From Rheum nobile (taxonomy: Eukaryota; Streptophyta; Magnoliopsida; Caryophyllales; Polygonaceae): a stretch of 64,000 nt of DNA. The position numbers and the translations under genes were made by a program. This document shows, in pieces, positions 1 through 9,911 of the stretch (position 1 is its first letter; every line of letters begins with the position of its first letter). The stretch is from contig WOAB01000719.1 in the NCBI GenBank assembly GCA_027886185.1, positions 372,001-436,000 on the forward strand. Direction: 5' to 3'. The notes beneath the pieces are model-generated. The model was not told where the DNA came from, searched no databases, and saw nothing but the letters and a program-made list of their open reading frames with translations.

Positions 1-313
1 TGTGTGTTTGATTGATGACTTGCTTGATACACCATCTCTTGTGACAAGCCTAGCCGGAGTAGCCGCCCTCACGGCAAGCCAATCCAAGCCCTACCCTACG
101 TGAACTTTGTGACTTTATTAGTGATTTCTTGGTTGTTATTCTTTGTGCCCTTTGGTTCATTTTTACTCCTATGTCTGGCCCTATTGTTATAGGTAGCATG
201 ACGATCAGATCTAGTGAAGAGAATGCAGGCGCCGACAACACCAACCCACAACCCCAGCCATTGGGTCTATAACAAGACCAACCCCCCAAGATCTTCAACA
301 ACAAGATCAACTC
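1..313 (+). other. C1 leader between PBS and gag
   Basis: No coding signal. The stretch matches the C2 leader in inverted orientation (around 25729-26040). It ends at the ATG of gag, which follows a CAAC-rich segment. A plus-strand reading frame from 214 overlaps gag in another frame and looks like a shadow. Confidence 0.7.
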
Positions 314-1862
314 ATGGAGTTGTCCGAGGAGCAACAATTGATTCAAGCTCTACGACAACAAGTTGCAACCTTGCAAGAACAACAACGAGTGGCACCCATC
401 GTGCCCACTCCCACTCCAGTGATCGCTATGGATGCGCCGATTGTGCCCAAAGCCACCGATGCAGGTCCAAGCAAGACTCGCATGGACAAAGGCAAGGGAG
501 TCATGCCATTGACTTCCAACCTCCAACCACAACTCAATCGGATGCAAAGTGTGATCAAGAGCCGACAAGGTTACGTGTCTCACCAAGACTGTTACGTGCC
601 CAGAGCCACACCCGCTGGCTACGACACCGGCTCCGACCACGACGCCGACACTCAAGGTGAGTTTTCTGAACCTTACGACTTTGATGGCAGGTATGCATCT
701 CGACGCACCCAGCACCGCGTTCCAGGCTCAGCGCCACACGAAGGCCGAGTCCGCGAAGCCGGGTTAGCCGCTGCGACGCCAAGGCGACCCAGTCACCGTC
801 CCAGTAGGCACACACGACGCGATGATACCGCTTTGAGGATGCCTCCTACCCAGCCCAGAAGCTACGATGTGCGTGACCACCTACGACATCAAAGTGCTCG
901 GACGCCACACTATGGGTCCGATGGCTACGCGTCCGTGACACCCACAGTCCAAGACGACTTCGATGACAAAGAACTCGAGGACTCAGGTATGGTCAATCCT
1001 AATTTTTTTCATCCACCCCTTGGAGACCCTATTGAATTGCAGGATCGTCCATCGGATTGGATTCCTCCACCGCGTCTCCAGCCCCAAGGAGATCGTGCTC
1101 GTGACATTGGCGGCGAGCGCCGTAATGTCATGCCCAGAGATGTTCGCCGAGCCGACTATGAATCCCAGCCGCAACAGCGCCGACGCGATGCCGCCTACGC
1201 GCCCAGGGACAGGTTTGCTCGCGGCGATGATCACCCAATCCGCGAAATACGTCGGCTTGGACGTGTAGCACCCCATGGCATCCGTGTCTACGATAACCCT
1301 CTCCATGCCGCTGCGCCAAACAACGCGCCCATGCCAGCGCCTGCCCAACCTCGATACCAAAGACACGAAGTCAAGGTAAAAATCGAGCACTTCTTTGGTG
1401 AATACAATCCCTCTGTTTTTCTTGAATGGGTGCAGGCTACGGAGTACACACTTCGCTATTGTCGAGTGCCACCTGAGGACCATGTCGACGCCGCGACACT
1501 CCACTTCCGAGGCGCCGCCCGTGTGTGGTGGCATAGATTTGTCGATGATAGTGTCCGACACCGCCTCCCTCTCGTCACCGAATGGCACCAATTGGTGTAC
1601 GTGATGACCACGAAATACATGCCTCCAGATTATCGCAACCAAATGAGAATGGAGATAGACATGGCTCGCCAAGACTCCCCCCTAGAGTTCTTCTCCACCT
1701 TAGAGGACATGTATTACAAGGCCAACATCAGCGTTGCCCCATCAACTTTGTGAACCAAGTTCTTGAGTGGCTTGAACACGCCCATCCGTGATCAACTCGA
1801 GATCTTACCCATCAAGGATTTGAACACTTTGACTCATATGGCGATGCAAATCCATGCACAGC
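314..1862 (+). pseudogene. C1 gag, stop-containing and truncated by family A
   Basis: The ATG at 314 starts a Gag with a Gln-rich N-terminus (MELSEEQQLIQALRQQ) and a long Arg/Pro-rich linker. A Retrotrans_gag-type capsid core lies at about residues 355-475 (VKIEHFFGEYNPSVFLEW, then ARVWWHRFV). A TGA at 1751-1753 replaces the CGA present at the homologous place in C2, a C-to-T change at a CpG. The same frame continues past the stop (TKFLSGLNTPIRDQLE) until family A starts at 1863, so the CCHC knuckle seen in C2 is lost. Gag would package element RNA in cytoplasmic particles; this copy cannot make it whole. Confidence 0.88.
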
Positions 1863-2830
1863 TGACAAGCGATTGTCGCATACCACTAAATCAAAATAAA
1901 CCTAGACAAACCTAAACAAGTAGTTAGGGCAAGTAAGGATCGAATCCACAGGGAGGAAGGGATTAATCTATGTGTTGTTCGCATGCAATAGTAACAAGAG
2001 GGGGGAGTTTTTGGTTGGTTTTGTAATCAAGAAAGTAAACAAAGCAAATAAGCAAAGAGTGTAATCAAATGTGGGAAAAACACTTAGCCAAGATCCACTT
2101 TTCCTATAGTAGATTGGTCCTAGGTTCTCTCTATTCCTTTCCTTTGTTTATTCCTGTCCCTATTCTTGTATAGTTACTAGTCCTACCAGTCCTAGCAACT
2201 CTTATTATTGAACGCACAAGAAACAATCAAGATTTAGAACAATAATAGCATTGGGCATAGGATCAAACCAGGATACATGTCAAATAATCACAACCCGCAA
2301 TAATTTAACATGTAATCAATCTTCTTTCATAATAATCTAGTCCTACCAGTCCTAGATAATTATGGATGCTACTCTAGATAAAGAATCACCGACCGGTCAA
2401 TTCCAAACCCTAGCAATTGATAACTACTAAACCTAACTAGGTGATCAGTCTAGTCAAATCAATAACAATCCATATGAATAAGTGCAAGAAGAAAGATATA
2501 AACCCAAAGGAAATAGGAAATAGAGAATTAACCTCGCAATCAAACCATAGAAAAAGCTTCACATGCCGGACTAAGCAATGGGTGCTTAGCTACTCATAGT
2601 ACTGAAAGACATAATTGTTGAAAGGGAAAAACTCTGAATACTGAACATACGATAATCCGGGGTTCATCTCTATGGGATCCCGAATGGAGGCTGTCAGAGT
2701 TAGGTTAAATAAGTTAAACTAAAGCCCAAGATCACAAACATCATCCCTAAAAAGGAAAAATACTAATATTCGGAATTAAATAAAACAACGAAAAAGGAAA
2801 AATAGAAAAAGAAAACAAAAGTTCGGAGCG
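1863..2830 (-). repeat. A 3' LTR, R-U5 side
   Basis: Nearly identical to 8940-9911 (one 4-bp indel and about 14 substitutions by eye). In plus reading it starts TGACAAGCG, the complement of an LTR end TGTCA. A short hairpin (CTAAGC at 2571-2576, GCTTAG at 2584-2589) matches one in the LTRs of B and D. A tRNA T-arm-like box sits near 1935-1948. Both copies of this LTR segment end with ttcggagcg immediately before a B element. Confidence 0.9.
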
Positions 2831-4196
2831 TGATAAGCACTACTTTATAGGGCTTAACTAAGAGTCATTAGAGGGTTTATTGGTGCCATTCAGGTAGATT
2901 TAGACACATTCATGTGCATGGCGTTTGGGGGCGATGTTGGTGTATTTGGAGGTGTTTGAGCGGTTTTGGAGATCATATGAGACGCCAAGGGAGTGCAATG
3001 AAGAGTAGAAGAACGGTAGGCTGAATTCAATTGGTTCGTTCTCTCTATTCAGATGCCCAAATGGAGTGATTCCAATTCTAGGAGTTAGATCTTGAAGTCT
3101 ACTGCAAGTCCTCAAAATATGAGCGCAATCCGAGTTGGGAATCAAAAGTTATGGCATTTCTACGGAAGTGTCGCAGGAGCTGAACCGAAGAACAGTGACG
3201 GCGCCCGCCGTGGAAATGCGGCGCCCGCCGTGAAGGTTGCAGCGGCCGCCGTGAATGTCTGAAGGCCGCCGAGTCACTTTGTCCTTATATGTTTTAATTG
3301 AATTATTTTATTACGTTTTTAGTTATTTTGTTTTAGGTTAACTTAGCTTTATTTCCTTTAGTATTTAAGGGTTGAGAAAAGGCTTATCATCATAATCATC
3401 TCATCAATCTCTCGAACCCTAATTTTCTCTCTACGTATTTGCTATGAAGAACTAAGCCTCCTTGGCTTAGTCAGATGCTGAAGCTTTCGTTTTGATTCAG
3501 TTGTGAGATTCTCATTCTTAATCTATTGCATGGTTTTTATCTTTCTCTTGCTTAAGTTGCTTATGATTGATATTGATATTCTTTAGTCTGATCAACTAGG
3601 GTTTGTCGTTATTGATTGAATGCTAGATCTAGATTGTTACTGGTTGAGCATATCTATTTCAGAGTAGCAACTGCATCGTACTAGTATCTGGTTGTGCTAG
3701 TCTTATTTAGAAGAGAACTGATTTACATTCTAGGATAAAAGCTGGTTGTTTTATGCTAGAATTGTATCCAACTATATTCTTATCTGTAAGGCTGCTGTTA
3801 AACTGAATCTTGATAGTTTCAGGGTTGTTTAATTAGTTAGTGCTAATAGTATCTGGTTGTGCTATTAGTTATATCTGAAAAGGAATTGGAATTTCCATTG
3901 CATGAGATTTTGAATGATTATCTATGATCAACTTGTCATACGAATAGTGGATGTTGTTTGACTAAGTGTTTTTCCCATCACTGATTTCACAACTCTTTCG
4001 CTTGTTTACTTTTGCATGCTTAGATTACTTAAACTCACAAAACCCCCCTTTGGTTACTTTGCTTTGACACATAATTTGCATACATAGACAGAATTCGCAT
4101 CCTTGTGGGTTCGACCTTTACTTACCTAGGACTACGGTTTAGGGTTTGTTTAGATATTTTGCATAGCAGTTTTTACACGACGAAAACCTGTTATCA
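2831..4196 (+). repeat. B LTR (third copy in the window)
   Basis: 1,366 bp, starts TGATAAGC and ends TTATCA. It carries three GC-rich boxes of the gcgcccgccgt type near 3200-3260, a TATTTAAG promoter-like box near 3362, the CTAAGCC/GGCTTAG hairpin and a GGGTTCGACC box near the end. It is closer to the LTR at 9912 (about 12 differences) than that LTR is to its own partner at 14236 (about 28 differences). Confidence 0.9.
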
Positions 4197-4329
4197 AATT
4201 GGCGCCGTTGCCGGGGAGGAAATAATCTATTTTGTGTGCGATTTGTGTGTCAACTATTGTGTGGACCTATCTTACGGTCCACACCCGTGCTATTGATTTT
4301 TGTTTTTTCTTTTTGATTTTGTTACAGAG

Positions 4330-4790
4330 ATGGATAGATTTCTCCACTTCCATCAGGAGCCGCAATATGACCCATACTCATACGCATACACTCCAGGGTG
4401 GAGAGATCACCCTAATTTGAGTTATGGGCACCAACATTATCCCCCTTATGGTCATGATTACCAAGAGTTTTACCCGGGACCACAGTCGTTCTATCAGCAG
4501 GGTACTCCACCGCAGTACTATCCAGCCTACGAGCATAGCCCACCAGTGTCCAATCCAGATTACTATGTCTCACAGTCTACTGCGGATTTATTCCGGACCT
4601 TGGAGAATCAGATGGGGCACAATCCAAGTCCCTCCATGTCATTGGAGGACACGGTTCGATCTCTCAATCAGAGCATGATCCAACTTGAACAACAAATGAA
4701 GTCCTATATTCATAACACTGAGAGGCAGACAGAACAAATGGTACAAGCAATAAGCAGAATGGAGGCCATGACGTCGGCAGAACCACTATC
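4330..4790 (+). pseudogene. B Gag C-terminal-type ORF, truncated
   Basis: The ATG at 4330 directly follows a pyrimidine-rich stretch ending ttacag. The encoded protein starts MDRFLHFHQEPQYDPYS and corresponds to the C-terminal third of family A Gag (shared YDPYS and PGWRDHPNL). The capsid core and zinc knuckle are absent. The homologous copy from 11411 is longer; this one is cut at 4790, after which the frame runs into antisense A LTR. Confidence 0.82.
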
Positions 4791-4838
4791 AAACCTGGTA
4801 ATAATCCCTAGAAATGTTCTACAAAATAGCACTGATCA
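4791..4838 (-). repeat. A 3' LTR, first 48 bp of U3
   Basis: On the minus strand this starts TGATCAGTGCTATTTTGTAG directly after a polypurine tract, and it resembles the B/D LTR start TGATAAGCACTACTTTGTAG. It is the only piece of A's U3 start left in the window, since the right-hand LTR lost its equivalent. Confidence 0.75.
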
Positions 4839-5519
4839 AATTCCCCATGCTTAAACCTTACTCATCCTCGAGTAAGCTAAAGTAAACCTACTCCTCCAAT
4901 CAAATCCCCAAGGCTTCAGGAAGCATAGAAAACTCAACCTCCAAGAATTACACCAAACAATAAACTCCAGACAACCATACAAAATAAGCTCAGCACAATA
5001 ACTACAACATCAAATCAACACCCCACACAGTCAAGCTAAAAGGAAAGCAGAGTACTTCCCCCAAGCTTATCCCAAACACCATAGAGTGGAAAAAATTCTA
5101 ATCCTATCTCCCATCTATCTTCTTATTCCTCCAGAGTGACCTACCGAAACCTCCTTATGACTCCTCTTCTTATGACGCCTCGCCAAGTAAAATAGGGATT
5201 CCTAGAAATCGCTCTTCTTCTTTTCGCTCATTTTGCCAAGGCGCCCTTTCGGGTTTTCACCAAGCCACTCATTTTATTTTTCAATAGATGGGCTCACAAT
5301 ATGCTCACATCACTCTAGACCAATTATTACCCCAGCCTAATGCTGGTCCAGGCCACCTGCTTATTACCTAGGCCGCCCTCTCGGGTTTTCGACCTATCCC
5401 AGGATTTTCATGTATGCCTTTTTTTTCAAAATTTTGGCTTTTTTTCTTTTTATTCATCTCCTCAGTGACATAAAGTATAAAACCCTCCCCCATGCTTAAA
5501 CATTGCATTGTCCTCAATG
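4839..5519 (-). other. A structured 3' domain: two PPTs, three hairpins
   Basis: Read on the minus strand: hairpin CATTG/CAATG (5519-5506), first PPT TTTAAGCATGGGGGAG (5499-5482), GNRA hairpin 1 (5396-5369, seven-pair stem, AAAA bulge, CCC-GAGA-GGG), hairpin 2 (5346-5332, CCAGC/GCTGG), GNRA hairpin 3 (5261-5240, loop GAAA), hairpin ACTCG-AGGA-TGAGT (4873-4860) and terminal PPT (4857-4839). The same order is present in B, D and E. A terminal PPT primes plus-strand DNA synthesis; the role of the rest is unknown. Confidence 0.8.
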
Positions 5520-6074
5520 TAATGAAAGACAAAAGAATAAAGCACATGGAAGAGAGGAAATAAGCTCACAAATGTCGCCGAGTTGGCTTGGACACTCAGT
5601 TGTCGTTGGTGGTGTACTCCATATATGCCCAGGTCTCCAGTGTTGGGCGGGTGTCTTCATCAATTCCAGCGTCTTCATTACCGTGCAACCAATAGGGAAC
5701 CACTTGGTGAGTAGTGGTATAGCATGTATGGCGGGGTTGCACGGCCTTCAATGACCATAAAAAATAGGCCCAAATATGATCGTGGTGTGGGCCTCTGGTG
5801 GTGGTCCTCCTCAGCTGCCAATTGTAGGGCCATCATCGTTGCCAAATCAAGTATAGGGCAATGTATCCTCCTTGGCAACATGATGCGCACCATCTCCATG
5901 AGAAACTCTGGACAGTTGGCTTCGGTAAAAAAATTAATTTAATTAATTTTATTTTTTTTTCGGATTTTTTTTTTTGCTCCCCGTTTAAGGTTTTTTCGGG
6001 GAGTGACTTAGTGTAGGGAAATAAGACTTACATTGGTGTGGAAATACCTTCTTCAATAGGCATAGGTTTCTTCC
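5520..6074 (-). other. A region between intron and 3' domain
   Basis: Read on minus, this follows the splice acceptor. It holds a conserved box aaaccttaaacggggag (also in B near 13062 and in E, where it is split by a solo LTR) and A/T homopolymer runs. A short frame (5899-5678, starting MEMVRIMLPRR) has recognisable DNA similarity to B at 13110-13400. It may be the remnant of an ORF2; no domain recognised. Confidence 0.55.
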
Positions 6075-6203
6075 CTGTAGGTTAGTCGGAAACAAAAACA
6101 AAAACAAAGCAAAAACAAAACACACCAAAACAAATGCAAAAACAAAACACACCAAAACAAATGCAAAAACAAAGAAAAGAAAAGTAAGAAAAGAATTTCA
6201 TAC
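6075..6203 (-). other. A predicted spliceosomal intron after gag-pro
   Basis: On minus, the donor is CCCGAG|GTATGA. A pyrimidine/T-rich body follows and ends with a plant-like branch point and acceptor, CGACTAACCTACAG|GG. Length is 129 nt. It begins about 80 nt after the protease stop and just after a conserved block (ACTAAGGCGCTGTCCGGGAG). Equivalent introns occur at the same place in B, D and E. Confidence 0.65.
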
Positions 6204-6281
6204 CTCGGGTTGCCTCCCGGACAGCGCCTTAGTTATTGTCATGGTATGACATACCGCTTCCTCGTCCTCAACTTGGTTCAC

Positions 6282-7025
6282 TCACCTCCAATGAGCGCTC
6301 GGGGTCCCCATCAGGAGGGTGCTCTTCTGGTCGTCTATGCTGAACCCGACCGTCTCCCCATCAAACTCCATTGTGAGTGAACCGCTACTCATATCAATCT
6401 TTGTACTGGCCGTGTTCATAAATGGCCTTCCCAGCATCACAGGTGAATCCTTGTCCTGCCCAGTGTCCATGACGAAGAAGTCTGCAGGGAACACTAAGTG
6501 GTCCACCTGTACTAGCACATCCTGCAGAATTCCCTTTGGATTGACAATTGAATTGTCCGCCAGCTGGATGACAATCCCCGTCTTCTCAAGTGGCCCCACG
6601 TCTAAGGACTCGTAGTGAGCGAGTCGTAGCACATTGATGGAGGCACCCAAGTCAAGTAATGCCCTGTCGAACAGGGTACCTCCAATCTTGCAGGGAATAG
6701 TGAACATCCCTGGATCATCTGCCTTCTTGGGTATCCACTTTTGCAGTATAGCGGACACGTTCTCACTCACCACCACCTTCTTCTTCTCATTCACTGAGCG
6801 CTTCCTCTTTTGTGTGCAGATCTCCTTCAAAAATTTAGCATAACGAGGGACACTAGTCAAAAGTTTAAGCAAAGGGACATTTACCTCGCAGTTGCTCACC
6901 CAGTCGAACATATCCTTATCCCTGGCAGGCTTCCTGGTGTCCGCTAGAGCCTCTGGGAATGGCACGGGAGGCTTCTCGGAGAAGAGGGGAGGAAAATCAG
7001 GTCGTACGTAGTCGTCCACGTACAC
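6282..7025 (-). CDS. A retropepsin-like aspartic protease (gag-pro 3' part)
   Basis: 247 codons from the first ATG, though the natural product would be a Gag-Pro fusion. The retropepsin active-site motif LLDLGASINVL is present at about residues 124-134, with the C-terminal flap-side motif VMLGRPFM at about 195-202. It would cleave Gag in virus-like particles. The segment is open, but a TAG lies just upstream in the same frame (near 7035) and gag ends in another frame, so fusion is broken here. Similar to the E protease at 39067-39999. Confidence 0.82.
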   Translation of the reverse strand: MYVDDYVRPDFPPLFSEKPPVPFPEALADTRKPARDKDMFDWVSNCEVNVPLLKLLTSVPRYAKFLKEICTQKRKRSVNEKKKVVVSENVSAILQKWIPKKADDPGMFTIPCKIGGTLFDRALLDLGASINVLRLAHYESLDVGPLEKTGIVIQLADNSIVNPKGILQDVLVQVDHLVFPADFFVMDTGQDKDSPVMLGRPFMNTASTKIDMSSGSLTMEFDGETVGFSIDDQKSTLLMGTPSAHWR

Positions 7026-7027
7026 AG

Positions 7028-7235
7028 GGGCCTAGCCGCGGTTTGGGGACCGCGGTCGCGGTTGCTTCAAAACTTCAGAAATCTTCTCAGCGAACAGGCC
7101 GCGGTCGCGACCTTCGTGCCGCGATCGCGACCTTCGTGCCGCGATCGCGGTTTGCTCTCGACCTCGGGGGAGAATAAATCAGCATTTTCATCAGCGAATA
7201 GGCTGCGGTCGCAGCCTTCGTGTCGCGGTCGCGGC
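7028..7235 (-). repeat. A GC-rich motif cluster in the gag-pro linker
   Basis: Five or more versions of a near-palindrome, ccgcggtcgcgg or ccgcgatcgcgg, spaced 20-60 bp. One further copy is in A's LTR remnant at 15628-15640. This is family A's version of the compartmented motif described in the findings. Confidence 0.7.
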
Positions 7236-8848
7236 TCCTTCTCTCCCTTACCGAACTCGCCTTCGACCTCGTTTTCTTGGTGGCTTTCCTCCTTGGTCAC
7301 CTGGACCTCCTTCTCAGCAGCCTTCCTGGCCTCTATCTCAGCACCACTTCTCAGCATCATGGCGCACACATTCTCCTTCGGGTTGACTACCGTTTGAGAG
7401 GGTAGTTTCCCCGACGCACGAGCCTCTAGCCTGCTCATCGCCATAGACAGTTGACCCATCTGCTTCTCTAGGTTTTGTATACTAGATTTATGTTCCTGCT
7501 GATTCTGGGCCACCGTATTTGCTAGCGCTTGGATATGTGCTCCCATCTCTTTATTTGTTTGGACCATAGCATTTGACATTAATAATATGCCTTGGTTGAG
7601 GGCTTTTATCTGGTCGTCGACAGATGTAGAGAGACTGGAACTCTGGCCCTGGGGTCTTTGTTCATAAGGAGCTCTAAATTGTTGCTGACCCCCAGGCTGC
7701 TGGTACTGCTGCGGACGCTGGAGAAACTGTGGGGGCCTTTGCTGATAGTCCTGGGTCTCCTGCCCCTGATGAGTGTTCTGCTGGTTCCCGTACCTCAAAT
7801 TTGGGTGATCTCTCCACCCGGGATTGTAGGTGCTGGAGTACGGGTCATATTTTGGCCTTTGAGGGCCATATCCGCCAATAGCGTTCACCTCAGCAGTTGG
7901 TTCTTGCAGGGTGGGACATGCATCAGTTGGATGTGTATTCTCATAGCATATCCCACATGATTTGACTTGCTGCAAGCCACCTCTCATCATGCATCTTTTC
8001 ATCATCTCCTTCATCTCAGCCACTTCAGCAAGAAGAGTAGAATTGGGCTGAGACTCTGTAGCTTTCACGGATTGGGCGCCCGCCCTTTTACTGAACTGTC
8101 TTGAGCCCTCAGATAGCTCAAAAAAGGTCTCAAAAGCTGCAGCAGGGGTCTTGTTGAGGATGTTCCCTCCACAAGCAGCGTTCACCATCCTTCTCTCTTC
8201 ATCAAGAAGACCATCGTACAAATAAAGTACGAGGTCCTGCTCAGAATAGCCGTGGAAGGGGCAGCTGGATATCATCTTCTTGAACCGCTCGTAATACTCG
8301 TAGAGTGATTCACCAGACTGCTGCTCGATGTTGTTGATAGCTCGCTTTAGGCTGTTCAGTTTTGTAGCCGGAAAGTACTTCTCCAGGAAGGCTTTCTTCA
8401 TCTTGACCCATGTGTCAATGCTCCCTGGAGTGAGATAGTAGAACCAGTCATTGGCCGCATCCTTCAGTGAAAAAGGAAAGACCCTCAACTTAATCTGGTC
8501 CTCAGTCATATTCTTCGGCTTTATACTACTACACACCGAATGAAACTCAGCAAGATGCTTATTGGGGTCTTCACCACTCATCCCATGGAAGTGGGGAAGT
8601 AAGTGGATTAACCCAGACTTCAACTCGAAATTTACGCCCTCAGCCAACTCAGGAAACCGCACAGCCAGTGGTTGCTGCTGCAGGTTGGGCGTAGTCAACT
8701 GCCTCAACGTCTGTTCTTCTTCAGCCATCTCGAACGCAGGATTATAAAAAACCAAAGCACGATTTACTCTGCGACCCTGGGAAAGAGTCCTCTCAATCTT
8801 TGAATCAACACCAAGTAGAGGGGAGTTAGTAGAACGGGTGTGGACCAT
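7067..8848 (-). CDS. A Gag (Athila-type), near full length
   Basis: I chose the ATG at 8848 (MVHTRSTNSPLL) because E elements have the matching start MVDTRSTDSPLA and because a conserved hairpin surrounds it. About 593 aa. The capsid core is at about residues 75-200 (FHGMSGEDPNKHL, LRVFPFSLKDAANDWFYYL), a CCHC knuckle at about 300-315 (CGICYENTHPTDAC), a Gln/Pro-rich spacer, then a coiled-coil-prone segment (LEKQMGQLSMAMSRLEARA) and the Athila-like LPSQTVVNP. The distal part has GC-rich repeats encoding Arg/Asp/Gly/Pro. It ends by frameshift before protease. Confidence 0.85.
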   Translation of the reverse strand: MVHTRSTNSPLLGVDSKIERTLSQGRRVNRALVFYNPAFEMAEEEQTLRQLTTPNLQQQPLAVRFPELAEGVNFELKSGLIHLLPHFHGMSGEDPNKHLAEFHSVCSSIKPKNMTEDQIKLRVFPFSLKDAANDWFYYLTPGSIDTWVKMKKAFLEKYFPATKLNSLKRAINNIEQQSGESLYEYYERFKKMISSCPFHGYSEQDLVLYLYDGLLDEERRMVNAACGGNILNKTPAAAFETFFELSEGSRQFSKRAGAQSVKATESQPNSTLLAEVAEMKEMMKRCMMRGGLQQVKSCGICYENTHPTDACPTLQEPTAEVNAIGGYGPQRPKYDPYSSTYNPGWRDHPNLRYGNQQNTHQGQETQDYQQRPPQFLQRPQQYQQPGGQQQFRAPYEQRPQGQSSSLSTSVDDQIKALNQGILLMSNAMVQTNKEMGAHIQALANTVAQNQQEHKSSIQNLEKQMGQLSMAMSRLEARASGKLPSQTVVNPKENVCAMMLRSGAEIEARKAAEKEVQVTKEESHQENEVEGEFGKGEKEPRPRHEGCDRSLFADENADLFSPEVESKPRSRHEGRDRGTKVATAACSLRRFLKF

Positions 8849-8864
8849 AAGATAGATCCACACC
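8837..8864 (-). promoter_or_regulatory. A hairpin at the gag start codon
   Basis: GGTGTGGA and TCCACACC (8 bp) enclose a 12-nt loop containing TATCTT and the gag AUG. Matching hairpins sit at the same place in B, D and E. Confidence 0.6.
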
Positions 8865-8870
8865 AAAGGA

Positions 8871-8898
8871 ACACACACACACACACACAAACACACAG
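8871..8898. repeat. (AC)n/(TG)n microsatellite in A leader
   Basis: Simple AC run with one AA interruption, between the PBS and the gag start of A. Confidence 0.85.
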
Positions 8899-8918
8899 AA
8901 AAATCAACACTTGCACTT

Positions 8919-8935
8919 CCCCGGCAACGGCGCTA
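8919..8935 (-). promoter_or_regulatory. A primer binding site (tRNA-Asp type)
   Basis: On minus, tAgcgccgttgccgggg. It differs by one base from the sequence complementary to the 3' end of plant tRNA-Asp (TGGCGCCGTTGCCGGGG), which is exact in B and E. It lies four bases after the LTR end. Confidence 0.85.
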
Positions 8936-8939
8936 ATTT

Positions 8940-9911
8940 TGACAAGCGATTGTCGCATACCACTAAATCAAAATAAACCTAGACAAACCTAAACAAGTAG
9001 TTAGGTCAAGTAAGGATCGAATCTACAAGGAGGAAGGGATTAATCTATGTGTTGTGCGCATGCAATAGTAACAAGAGGGGGGAGTTTTTGGTTGGTTTTG
9101 TAATCAAGAAAGTAAACAAAGAAAATAAGCAAAGAGTGTAATCAAATGTGGGAAAAACACTTAGCCAAACAAGATCCACTTTTCCTATGGTAGATTGGTC
9201 CTAGGTTCTCTCTATTCCTTTCCTTTGTTTATTCCTGTCCCTATTCTTGTATAGTTACTAGTCCTACCAGTCCTAGCAACTCTTATTATTGAACGTACAA
9301 GAAACAATCAAGATTTAGAACAATAATAGCATTGGGCATATGATCAAACCAGGATACATGTCAAATAATCACAACCCGCAATAATTTAACATGCAATCAA
9401 TCTTCTTTCATAATAATTTAGTCCTACCAGTCCTAGATAATTATGGATGCTACTCTAGATAAAGAATCACCGATCGGTCAATTCCAAACCCTAGCAATAG
9501 ATAATTACTAAACCTAACTAGGTGATCAGTCTAGTCAAATCAATAACAATCCATATGAATAAGTGCAAGAAGAAAGATATAAACCCAAAGGAAATAGGAA
9601 ATAGAGAATTAACCTCGCAATCAAACCATAGAAAAAGCTTCACATGCCGGACTAAGCAATGGGTGCTTAGCTACTCATAGTACTGAAAGACATAATTGTT
9701 GAAAGGGAAAAACTCTGAATACTGAACATACGATAATCCGGGGTTCATCTCTATGGGATCCCGAATGGAGGCTGTCAGAGTTAGGTTAAATAAGTTAAAC
9801 TAAAGCCCAAGATCACAAACACCATCCCTAAAAAGGAAAAATACTAATATTCGGAATTAAATAAAACAACGAAAAAGGAAAAATAGAAAAAGAAAACAAA
9901 AGTTCGGAGCG
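8940..9911 (-). repeat. A 5' LTR, main part
   Basis: Paired with 1863-2830. The LTR is interrupted at 9911/9912 by a complete B element and resumes at 15605-15641. The edge at 8940, next to the PBS, fixes this as the U5 side. Confidence 0.9.

Larger units (their letters stand above)
2831..4790 (+). mobile_element. B, 5' part only, inside A's 3' LTR
   Basis: Contains a full B LTR (2831-4196), PBS and the first ~460 nt of the Gag-derived ORF, then stops abruptly. It matches 9912-11871 with about 14 differences, including the identical upstream junction ttcggagcg. At 4790/4791 it joins a 48-bp piece of A's U3. The rest of B and the rest of A's U3 are missing, consistent with one deletion. Confidence 0.88.

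Noticed and set aside
983..1672. 229-codon minus-strand frame opposite C1 gag
   Set aside because: Shadow of gag; the plus frame has the capsid motifs and is matched by C2, the minus frame has none.
5678..5942. Overlapping plus and minus frames as a conserved small protein in A
   Set aside because: The B counterpart (13110-13400) has indels and stops in the matching frame, so coding is not supported; kept only as a region.
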